Origin: Streptococcus uberis
GTDB lineage: Bacteria > Bacillota > Bacilli > Lactobacillales > Streptococcaceae
DNA length: 64,000 nucleotides
Direction of reading: 5' to 3'
NCBI RefSeq assembly: GCF_900475595.1
Contig: NZ_LS483397.1
Location: 1,397,001 to 1,461,000 of the forward strand
The notes beneath the pieces are model-generated. The model was not told the origin of the DNA and made no database searches. It worked only from the letters and a program-made list of their open reading frames with translations. The position numbers and the translations under genes are program-made. Positions 51,511 through 58,803 of this stretch are shown here, piece by piece. Within the stretch, counting starts at the first letter, position 1, and each line of letters opens with the position of its first letter.

Positions 51511-51581
51511 GCCGCTATAGTTAAATGGTATAATAAAGCAATGGTAATGCTTCGTTCCGAGTTCGATTCTCGGTGGTGGCA
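51511..51581 (+). tRNA. tRNA-Thr (anticodon GGU)
   Basis: The sequence folds as a cloverleaf. The acceptor stem is GCCGCTA / TGGTGGC with two G-U pairs, and the D stem is GTTA / TAAT with GG in the loop. The anticodon stem is AAGCA / TGCTT around loop ATGGTAA (anticodon GGT at 51543-51545), and the T stem is CCGAG / CTCGG with loop TTCGATT. The 3' CCA is not encoded. A promoter precedes it and a terminator follows, so it is a single-tRNA unit reading ACC/ACU. Confidence 0.85.
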
Positions 51582-51590
51582 AATAAATCA

Positions 51591-51632
51591 AATAGAAATC
51601 CTTGTTAGACGAGGATTTCTATTTTTATTTTT
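51591..51632 (+). terminator. Terminator after tRNA-Thr
   Basis: Perfect 12-bp arms AATAGAAATCCT / AGGATTTCTATT are followed by TTTTATTTTT, immediately after the tRNA. Confidence 0.9.
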
Positions 51633-51734
51633 AGTCAAGAATTTAAGGTTTAATTATGATTCCTACACAATTTATCATAAAGCATGAATTTCTCTATCTT
51701 TTAGCTAACAAGCATACTTGAAACCACTCTCTAA

Positions 51735-53255
51735 TCAGTTCTCTAAATATTTTTGGGGGATGAGACGAGCATGTGTTTTTTGTTCAAAACTATAAGAAAG
51801 GTCCGCTAAGAATTGCTCTTGATTGTTTAAGGTCACAAAGCTTGCACCGATTGGCTCTCCTTTTTTAGATTTACCTATCGGAACTGTCATTTCAGGATAA
51901 CCTGCAACTGCTGGCAAGAGAACGCCGGAATTATCATAAAAAACGATAGCGTCTAGTTCTTTATTGATAAATTGGTTTTTTAATCGTCTTTGCGCAATAG
52001 CCACCATCTTTTTGACTTTTTGTTTTTCTTGTTTTCTTTCTTCATTGGCTTCTTCAAGAAGAGCTTGACCATATTTTGCTCTTCTCCCTAAATCTTTTTG
52101 ATTGAAAGCGATTAAGTCTGATAAACTTTTTACGGGAGCATCATATTTCTGAAGATAGTTAGATAATTGGCCTTTAAATTCTTGATTAATCATAAAGTCA
52201 TTATCGATATCTTTTTCAGAGATAGAAATATTTACAGGAATTGCTCCGTTTTTGACTAATAGGGTCTTAAGTTTGTTTTCTTTATCTCCCACAATTCCAA
52301 TTCTTTTCCCCTTAATAAAGTCTTTAGAATTGTTCAATGTTATGGTCTTGCTTTTATCAGTGATACTTGCATTATATAACGAAATAGCATCTGCAACATT
52401 TTTAGCCATCGTTCCAACCGTATCCAATGTAGGCGATAAGGGAATAACACCTTCAGTAGAAATGGCCTCTCTTTGAGGCTTAAATCCGACAATAGAGTGG
52501 ATGGTTGAAGGAGCAATAATAGAGCCTGTTGTCTCTGTTCCAATAGCTACTGTGCTGAAATTTGCTGCTACCGCTACTCCACTTCCGGAGCTTGAACCTA
52601 GTGGGGATAGTTTCATAGGATTAAAAGGATTGTGTGTTTGTCCAGCTTTAGAGCTATATCCACTTGGCATCTTAAAATCCATAAAATTGGCTAGTTCTGA
52701 TAGATTTGACTTTCCTAATATGATAGCATCGCTTTTAATCAGTTCGTTAACCACAGTTGCATTATCTTTTGGTCTAAAATCCTTGAGAGCAAAAGTACCC
52801 CCACTGGTCGGCATATCTTTAGTATTGATATTATCTTTTATTAATACTGGAATACCAGTTAGGCCACGCCCTTTTTCTGAATGGTGATCGCAAGCACGTG
52901 CCTTTGCCATGACATTGGGATTGATTTCCACAGTAGCATTTAGGCCATTGGGTCCCAAATCAATAGTTCGAATGCGATCTAGATAAAAGGCAGTCAATTC
53001 TTCATAACTTAATTTTCCAGTCCTTATCGCCATTTGTAAGTCATCTATTGATTTCTCCATAATTAATGCACTTTTGGCCCTGACACTGGTTAGGTCAATG
53101 CCTAGCAACTGCTTGTCAATTTGCTGAATTCTTTTTTCTTTGTCATAGGCAATTCTTTCTTCCTTTTCCGGTAAAAAGTTGTGACAGATCCAAAATACTC
53201 CTATTCCAATAATCATTAACATCACTAGTAGAATAATCATCAGTTTCTTTAACAT
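51735..53255 (-). CDS. Membrane-anchored amidase-signature hydrolase
   Basis: The 506-residue protein has an N-terminal membrane anchor or uncleaved signal (residues 4-28) and an amidase-signature domain with the Ser-cisSer-Lys triad: Lys140 (VLIKDNINT), cis-Ser221 (GSSSGSGVAV) and nucleophile Ser245 (TTGSI). The domain would lie outside the membrane. Family members hydrolyse amides of varied substrates. It stands alone with its own upstream region at 53256-53400. Substrate unknown. Confidence 0.9.
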   Translation of the reverse strand: MLKKLMIILLVMLMIIGIGVFWICHNFLPEKEERIAYDKEKRIQQIDKQLLGIDLTSVRAKSALIMEKSIDDLQMAIRTGKLSYEELTAFYLDRIRTIDLGPNGLNATVEINPNVMAKARACDHHSEKGRGLTGIPVLIKDNINTKDMPTSGGTFALKDFRPKDNATVVNELIKSDAIILGKSNLSELANFMDFKMPSGYSSKAGQTHNPFNPMKLSPLGSSSGSGVAVAANFSTVAIGTETTGSIIAPSTIHSIVGFKPQREAISTEGVIPLSPTLDTVGTMAKNVADAISLYNASITDKSKTITLNNSKDFIKGKRIGIVGDKENKLKTLLVKNGAIPVNISISEKDIDNDFMINQEFKGQLSNYLQKYDAPVKSLSDLIAFNQKDLGRRAKYGQALLEEANEERKQEKQKVKKMVAIAQRRLKNQFINKELDAIVFYDNSGVLLPAVAGYPEMTVPIGKSKKGEPIGASFVTLNNQEQFLADLSYSFEQKTHARLIPQKYLEN

Positions 53256-53456
53256 TTCTATCTTCCTTCTTATTTAGCCTTTTATCATTTTGTTTTTATA
53301 AGAACCTTATTTATAACTAATCACTTTATAAGTATAACATTTGATTATAGAAATTTCTATTGTATTATTAAAACGAAACAGTTTTTCTATTCTAAAAGTT
53401 AGATTTAGTAGTAAGATTTGAATGATTTTTCAGCTTAACCATTTCTTTATAAATCG

Positions 53457-53494
53457 TAAAAAAAGAGCTTATTCATTTTTGATTAAGCTCTTTT
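53457..53494 (-). terminator. Terminator after the HAD gene
   Basis: Arms AAAAGAGCTTA / TAAGCTCTTTT are followed by a T run on the minus strand, next to the stop codon at 53496. Confidence 0.85.
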
Positions 53495-53495
53495 G

Positions 53496-54239
53496 CTATT
53501 TAATGGATACAAGTTCTTCCAAGTATCTTCTAAGCTCAGATATATCCATAGAATGGTAGTAGGTTGATTGTAAGAGATTTCCTAAGCAGATAGCTTTTTG
53601 AGCATTCTCTAACATGGTTATGTCGTTATGGTCATTTCCAAATGCTATATAAGATTCTTCTCCAATTAAGGCTTTAACGGCATTGTACTTATCAATGCCC
53701 TTTGCAGTAATCACAAGTTCTTCTACCAAATCATGATACAAAACAGTAGCTTCTGTCAATTCTTGGAAGAGCTTAGCCAAATCAGGGTTAACTCCAAAAA
53801 GAATGATTTTAGTCACCTGTTTTTGTGATAGTGGTACCTGACTTGCTATGGAATCAGGGTCAAGTTTTTCAAGAATATGATTGTCTTTATCTCTGATTCT
53901 AGCAGAGTAGTCCCAATCATAATCAACAATATAATCTAAATCATAAGTGTCAATCAGTTGAAGGATTTTCTCACTTGTCTTTTGTGTTAAGTAATCCTTT
54001 AAGTGAATAAGTTGATTCTGACGGTACATGCTTCCATTAGCCCCTATGAGGTCCGACTTTTCAAAGTCGCCAAGAAGGGGCATCATGTCTCTAATAGGAC
54101 GAGCGGAAGCAAAAATTAGATGATACTTTTCTTGTAATTGTCTTAATAGTTCTAATAAACTAGCTTCTATAGCTTTGCCATCAAAAACAATAGTGCCATC
54201 TAAATCAAAAACCAAATGTTTGATTGTTTCTTTTGTCAT
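53496..54239 (-). CDS. Cof-type HAD phosphatase
   Basis: This 247-residue HAD-superfamily hydrolase has motif I FDLDGTIVFDG (near residues 11-21), the motif III Lys region, and motif IV in GNDHNDITML. A C2-type cap between them marks the Cof/sugar-phosphatase group. It dephosphorylates small phosphorylated metabolites; the true substrate is unknown. It follows the tRNA-editing gene directly (1-bp gap) and probably shares its transcript. Confidence 0.88.
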   Translation of the reverse strand: MTKETIKHLVFDLDGTIVFDGKAIEASLLELLRQLQEKYHLIFASARPIRDMMPLLGDFEKSDLIGANGSMYRQNQLIHLKDYLTQKTSEKILQLIDTYDLDYIVDYDWDYSARIRDKDNHILEKLDPDSIASQVPLSQKQVTKIILFGVNPDLAKLFQELTEATVLYHDLVEELVITAKGIDKYNAVKALIGEESYIAFGNDHNDITMLENAQKAICLGNLLQSTYYHSMDISELRRYLEELVSIK

Positions 54240-54240
54240 T

Positions 54241-54729
54241 TTATAAAGTCACCTCATGGATAACATAGCCAAGGGATTCAATAAAAGTTAAAATGTCTTG
54301 AGTCTTGATAAAGACAGTCTTTGTGTTGTCGTTTGGGTGAAAGGTTTGAATAGGCTCTTTTAAGATGTCTTTGTCAAAGTAAACTTGGATATCCTTGCCT
54401 TCATTGTTTAAGAGGCCAAATGGAGAAACCATACCTGGACTGACCTTCATTTTTTCTTCTAAACTTTGAGCGGAAGCCATTCGGATACGGTTAGCATTAA
54501 CGAGTTCTTTGAAGAGTTCCATGTCCAGAGGTTTTTGGTCATCCATGATGAGTAAATAATAAGCCGTTTTTTTCTTATTTGTTAAGAACATTGTTTTAGT
54601 TCGCACGCCTTCATAGCCCTCGATATAACGATCAGCTTCTTCAGTGGTAAAGGCTGGTGGGTGTTCAACAATATCATAACCAATGTCAAGGTTTTTTAAG
54701 TGCTTATCAATTCTTGAATCTACTGTCAT
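54241..54729 (-). CDS. YbaK/ProX-family prolyl-tRNA editing deacylase
   Basis: The frame extends to 54858, but the ATG at 54729 has AGGAGA and yields the usual length of about 162 residues. The YbaK/ProRS-INS fold is seen in DIVEHPPAFTTEEA at the start, KTMFLTNKKKTAYYLLIM in the middle and SPFGLLNNEG near 110. Family members (ProXp-ala, PrdX) hydrolyse mischarged Ala- or Cys-tRNA-Pro. This copy is separate from any ProRS gene. Upstream extension was rejected because it lacks a ribosome site. Confidence 0.85.
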   Translation of the reverse strand: MTVDSRIDKHLKNLDIGYDIVEHPPAFTTEEADRYIEGYEGVRTKTMFLTNKKKTAYYLLIMDDQKPLDMELFKELVNANRIRMASAQSLEEKMKVSPGMVSPFGLLNNEGKDIQVYFDKDILKEPIQTFHPNDNTKTVFIKTQDILTFIESLGYVIHEVTL

Positions 54730-54889
54730 TTGGCTATTCTCCTGTATATGCTTTACCTTATTATAAATCATTAAAGAATTTTTATCAAAATTCTCTCTTT
54801 TTCTCATTTTTATTTGACAAAAGTCCTTCATATTTTTTATACTAATTTTGTAAAGCAACCTTTACAAATAGAAAGAGGAGACATTTGCC

Positions 54890-55783
54890 ATGTTACATGT
54901 TAATCAGCTGCAAAAGAGTTATGGATCTAAAGAAGTCCTCAAAGGCCTTACCTTTTCGATTCCATCTGGAAGTATTTGTGGTTTTGTAGGGAAAAATGGT
55001 GCAGGTAAAACCACTTTTTTTCATTCCTTATTGCACTTTGTTTCATACAAGGGAGATATTTCTTTGGATGATGAAGCTATTACTACTAAAACATACCCTC
55101 GAATAGGTTATCTTCCAGAAGAAAGAAGCCTCATCCCTAAGTTAACTGTTTTTGATCAAGTTCGCTATTTGGCCAGTTTAAAAGGGATGTCTCCTAAAGA
55201 AGTCAGCCGTGAACTTCCTATTTGGATGGAAAAGTTAGACGTAAAAGGTAAGATTACGGATAAGATTAAAAGCCTTTCAAAAGGAAATCAACAAAAAATT
55301 CAATTGATTATTACCTTAATTCATCGACCTGATTTAATCATTTTAGATGAACCTTTTTCTGGCCTAGATCCAGTCAATACTGCTATTCTTAAAAAAGTTA
55401 TCCTGGAAGAAAAAGATCGAGGAGCTACCATTATTTTCTCAGATCATGTCATGACAAATGTCGAAGAATTATGTGATCAGTTAATTATGATTCAAGATGG
55501 AAAAATTGAATTGAATGGTAGTATTCAAGATATTCGCCAATCATTTGGAAAAACAAGACTTTATTTATCCCCTGAAATTGACAGGTCACTACTTGATGAA
55601 ATCCCAGGCATTCATTCTATTGAGAAATCCAATCAAGGCCTATGGCGATTGATTCTGGAAAATGAAGAGGTTGGGCAAACTGTTTTTAATACCATTGTTA
55701 ATGGTCGCTATATTTCAACCTTTGATCAACAGGCACCTACCATAGATGAAATCTTTAAAATGAAGTCAGGAGTTGTATCATGA
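54890..55783 (+). CDS. ABC exporter ATP-binding protein (NatA/YhaQ-like)
   Basis: This 297-residue ATPase has Walker A GFVGKNGAGKTT near 31-42, signature LSKGNQQKIQLI, Walker B in LIILDEPFSGLDP and switch His in FSDHV. It belongs to the ABC-2 exporter type. It overlaps the permease gene by 4 bp (ATGA). It is divergent from the tRNA-editing gene; the shared control region is 54730-54889. Confidence 0.9.
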   Translation: MLHVNQLQKSYGSKEVLKGLTFSIPSGSICGFVGKNGAGKTTFFHSLLHFVSYKGDISLDDEAITTKTYPRIGYLPEERSLIPKLTVFDQVRYLASLKGMSPKEVSRELPIWMEKLDVKGKITDKIKSLSKGNQQKIQLIITLIHRPDLIILDEPFSGLDPVNTAILKKVILEEKDRGATIIFSDHVMTNVEELCDQLIMIQDGKIELNGSIQDIRQSFGKTRLYLSPEIDRSLLDEIPGIHSIEKSNQGLWRLILENEEVGQTVFNTIVNGRYISTFDQQAPTIDEIFKMKSGVVS

Positions 55784-56997
55784 AAGAAATCCTCATTGTA
55801 TGTAAAGAAACCTTTTTAAGACAGGTCAAGTCATGGTCATTTGTTTTGATGGTATTATCACCCTTTCTCTTTTTAGCCTTTTCTGCAGGGATTGGCTACG
55901 TTAGTGGTTCTTCTGCTGAAAAATCAAATAAGATTGCCATTATTCTTCCCCAAGACAATATGAAAGCTGCCTTTAAACAGCTGGATCATGTTACCTTTGA
56001 TTATAAGGATGTCCAAAAAGCTAAAAAAGATTTGAAATCAGATAAAATCCTTGCTTATATCACTCTTTCTGAAAATAACCAGGTGATCACAGCTAAGTAT
56101 TTTAGCAAGGAGGAACCATCTCAAAGTCAGAAAGCCTTATTAACCCAATCATTAAATGGTCTGCAACAAACCTTAAATGTGGCTAAAGCTCAAATCAGTC
56201 CGCAACAATTAGAAACGCTATCAACTCAAGCAAAGCTTGATGTGCAAACGACCAGTCATACCAACTATGATAAAATTAGTAAATACATTTCCTTTTATGG
56301 TGTGACCTTTATCATGTATATGATTCTAATCATCTATACATCTCAAACGGCTCAAGAAATTGCTAGTGAAAAAGGGACAAAAATTATGGAAGTAATCTTT
56401 TCAAGTGTCCCAGCGAATCATTACTTTTATGGTCGTATTTTAGGTATTTTTGCCGTCATTTTAACCCACATGACCATTTATGTGGCGGGTGGCTATCTCT
56501 GTTTCAAACTAGCAAATAAACTTGAAATGACTAAGGAATGGATTCAAAATATGAAACCATTATTGGATAGTCTTATCAAACATTTGGATTGGAGCATTCT
56601 ATTCTTTGCTATCTTTGGCATTTTACTATATGTGGTCCTAGCTGCACTTTGTGGTTCACTTGTGGTTAGACCAGAACAAGCCAATCAAGCAGCTCAACTT
56701 CCTATTTTCTTAGTCATTGCGGCATTTATGGGAGCCTTTGTTTTAGGTCAAGGCAATTCTGATCCCCTCCTTCTTAAGATTGGATCCTACCTTCCATTCT
56801 TTTCAACCTTCTTCATGCCGATTCGTCTGATTAATGGCTTCGCCCATTTGAATCAGAGTCTGATATCGTTGTTAATTCTAGCTCTTACAACCCTTTTCAT
56901 CACCATGTATATTGGTAAATCTTATTCAGGTCTTATCCTACAAACTGATGATATCGGTTGGTTCAAGAGTCTGAAACGCGGTTTAAATCATAAATAA
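55780..56997 (+). CDS. ABC-2 permease (NatB/YhaP-like)
   Basis: This 405-residue membrane protein has an N-terminal helix near residues 20-45, a large extracytoplasmic domain to about 165, then five more helices with the ABC-2 pattern SEKGTKIMEVIFSSVPANHYFYGRI. It pairs with the preceding ATPase. NatAB-type systems export sodium or drugs, others export peptides; no substrate evidence is present. Confidence 0.88.
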   Translation: MKEILIVCKETFLRQVKSWSFVLMVLSPFLFLAFSAGIGYVSGSSAEKSNKIAIILPQDNMKAAFKQLDHVTFDYKDVQKAKKDLKSDKILAYITLSENNQVITAKYFSKEEPSQSQKALLTQSLNGLQQTLNVAKAQISPQQLETLSTQAKLDVQTTSHTNYDKISKYISFYGVTFIMYMILIIYTSQTAQEIASEKGTKIMEVIFSSVPANHYFYGRILGIFAVILTHMTIYVAGGYLCFKLANKLEMTKEWIQNMKPLLDSLIKHLDWSILFFAIFGILLYVVLAALCGSLVVRPEQANQAAQLPIFLVIAAFMGAFVLGQGNSDPLLLKIGSYLPFFSTFFMPIRLINGFAHLNQSLISLLILALTTLFITMYIGKSYSGLILQTDDIGWFKSLKRGLNHK

Positions 56998-57027
56998 GAG
57001 AGAGGAACTTATCCTCTCTCTTATTTT
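56993..57027. terminator. Bidirectional terminator overlapping two stop codons
   Basis: Perfect 13-bp arms AATAAGAGAGAGG / CCTCTCTCTTATT, each containing one stop codon of the convergent genes (ABC permease and DedA), with T runs on the outer sides. Confidence 0.9.
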
Positions 57028-57626
57028 TTCAACTGACGCTTGACTGCAACAAAAATAATAGGTAATACTGATACAAAAATGATTGCTAACATAATCAGTT
57101 CAAAATGTTTTTGAACAAATGGTATACTTCCAAAGAAATAGCCAGCTAGTAAACCGATGATGACCCAAGAGAGTCCGCCAATACAGTTATAAAGCAAAAA
57201 TTTCTTCTTGTCCATGCGACCAATACCTGAAATAAAAGGAATAAAGGTGCGAACAATTGGGACAAAACGTCCAAGGGAAATAGCAATGTTCCCATATTTG
57301 GCAAAAAAGTGTTCTGTTTCGGCAATATGGTCATCCTTGATAAACTTTCCAAAAAAGGGAACACGCCTTAACGCTAATCCATAGTTTTTACCCAAGGTAT
57401 AGTTTACATAATCCCCTAAAATCGCAGCAATAGCTAAAATGATGATAAAAATAATGGGATTATAACCACTCTTAGCAATGGATGCACCTGTCATAAACAA
57501 AAGAGAATCCCCAGGTAAGAATGGGAAGAAAACTAAGCCCGTTTCCACAAAAATAATGACAAAAATAATGGCAAAAGCGTATAGACCATAATTGGTCAAA
57601 ATCATATTAATAAAATCTGTAAACAT
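57021..57626 (-). CDS. DedA/VTT-family membrane protein
   Basis: This 201-residue membrane protein shows the DedA signatures: ETGLVFFPFLPGDSLLF (28-44), GDYVNYTLGKNYG (near 70), and GRFVPIVRTFIPFISGIGRM (about 119-138) with the key Arg residues. DedA proteins are lipid carriers or flippases (such as undecaprenyl-phosphate or phosphatidylethanolamine) that need the proton motive force. It is followed by a shared terminator. Confidence 0.92.
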   Translation of the reverse strand: MFTDFINMILTNYGLYAFAIIFVIIFVETGLVFFPFLPGDSLLFMTGASIAKSGYNPIIFIIILAIAAILGDYVNYTLGKNYGLALRRVPFFGKFIKDDHIAETEHFFAKYGNIAISLGRFVPIVRTFIPFISGIGRMDKKKFLLYNCIGGLSWVIIGLLAGYFFGSIPFVQKHFELIMLAIIFVSVLPIIFVAVKRQLKK

Positions 57627-57785
57627 AGTGTTCCTTTAATTTTTCATTTTTCCTATGTAATAGCATAGCAAAAACAAGAGGCAATTACCAGAAATCTTTT
57701 TCCGAAAACTGGTCACTTAAGCTTTCCTTAAGCTTTGCTGACCAATTAGTTTTTTTGGTAAAACTCTTGCCTAAATCTTTCAGAA

Positions 57786-58694
57786 TTAAGCTTGAAGGAT
57801 AATAAATAACGTTATGAGGACAATACTCGAGATAATGGTCAAAGAATTAATGGTGGCAGGCGTTGCACTTTCGCTTCCTAATTCACGCGCAAATATTGGC
57901 GAAACAACTGCAATTGGGGCTAACAAACATATGGTCAACATGTCTTTAGCAATGCTCGTCAAAGGAAGGAGCATAACAAGAGCAATCATTATCCCTGAAC
58001 CCAATAAACGAAGTCCCAAGAGTCTAACAATTTCAGCAACTTGTGTCCTGTTCATCCGAAGATCAACCATAATGCCTAGCACTAACATAGCCATAAAGGG
58101 ATTGGCATCTGCAGCAATTTTAGCTATGGAAAGGACGGCATCAGGTAGTTGCAAGCGAAAAAAAGCTAAACAAAAACAGAAAAGATAAGTACAAAATGGG
58201 ATAGAATGAAAAAGTTTAGAGATAAATTTCTTCAAGGTCATGCGACCATCTAGTCTTGCCAAACCACTCGCCATTGACACATTTCCACCAAAAACCATGA
58301 TAGCATTTCCAATATCAAAGAGTATAACAGTAATCAAGTATGAAGCAGGGAAAAAACTTTGAACAAAGGGAAAAGCAAAATTACCAACATTAAAACCAGC
58401 TAGTTGGATTATTTCTTGAGACTGCTCAAGAGGGGTCTTGCCACGCCCCTTTAGATAACCAATCATAATCATCAAAAAGTTACCTAGGAGGGCAATCATC
58501 ATAGGAATAATGAGCTGGCTAGAAATCGTAATGGTTTTAGCTGAAATGAGCAATGCCGATGGCAGTGTCACATTCATGACAACTTTAGCCATGGCTCTGC
58601 CTTCCTTATCCGAGATCATGCCTCCTACCTTAAATAAATAGCCCAGTAGGACGACCAATACAAAAGCGCTAGCTTTGATGAGAATATCTAACAT
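57786..58694 (-). CDS. AEC-family transporter (auxin efflux carrier/malate permease type)
   Basis: This 302-residue membrane protein has about ten helices and the AEC pattern (MVDLRMNRTQ, an Asn/Gly-rich discontinuous helix QLAGFNVGNFAFPFV near 100-115). Family members move dicarboxylates or other organic anions. It lies 109 bp downstream of the flavoprotein gene, with a terminator between, so it is probably transcribed separately. Confidence 0.85.
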   Translation of the reverse strand: MLDILIKASAFVLVVLLGYLFKVGGMISDKEGRAMAKVVMNVTLPSALLISAKTITISSQLIIPMMIALLGNFLMIMIGYLKGRGKTPLEQSQEIIQLAGFNVGNFAFPFVQSFFPASYLITVILFDIGNAIMVFGGNVSMASGLARLDGRMTLKKFISKLFHSIPFCTYLFCFCLAFFRLQLPDAVLSIAKIAADANPFMAMLVLGIMVDLRMNRTQVAEIVRLLGLRLLGSGIMIALVMLLPLTSIAKDMLTICLLAPIAVVSPIFARELGSESATPATINSLTIISSIVLITLFIILQA

Positions 58695-58753
58695 TTTAAC
58701 TCCTTTATACTCTTTCTAGTATATCACATTCTCTGCTCAGCCATTTTCCCAAG

Positions 58754-58785
58754 CAAAAAGCCCAAATGATAAGACACTTGAGCTT
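58754..58785 (-). terminator. Terminator after the flavoprotein reductase
   Basis: Eleven-bp arms with two G-U pairs (AAGCTCAAGTG / CATTTGGGCTT on the minus strand), loop of six, followed by TTTT. Confidence 0.7.
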
Positions 58786-58803
58786 ATGCTAAATGAAAAC
58801 TTC

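Noticed and set aside
51472..51687. 71-residue frame across the tRNA
   Set aside because: It reads through a clear cloverleaf tRNA, its promoter and its terminator.
57660..57785. Small minus-strand frame after the AEC transporter ending SEKDFW, plus a GGTCA/TGACC hairpin
   Set aside because: No start codon or ribosome site, and no recognised family. The hairpin may only be a weak terminator for the AEC gene.
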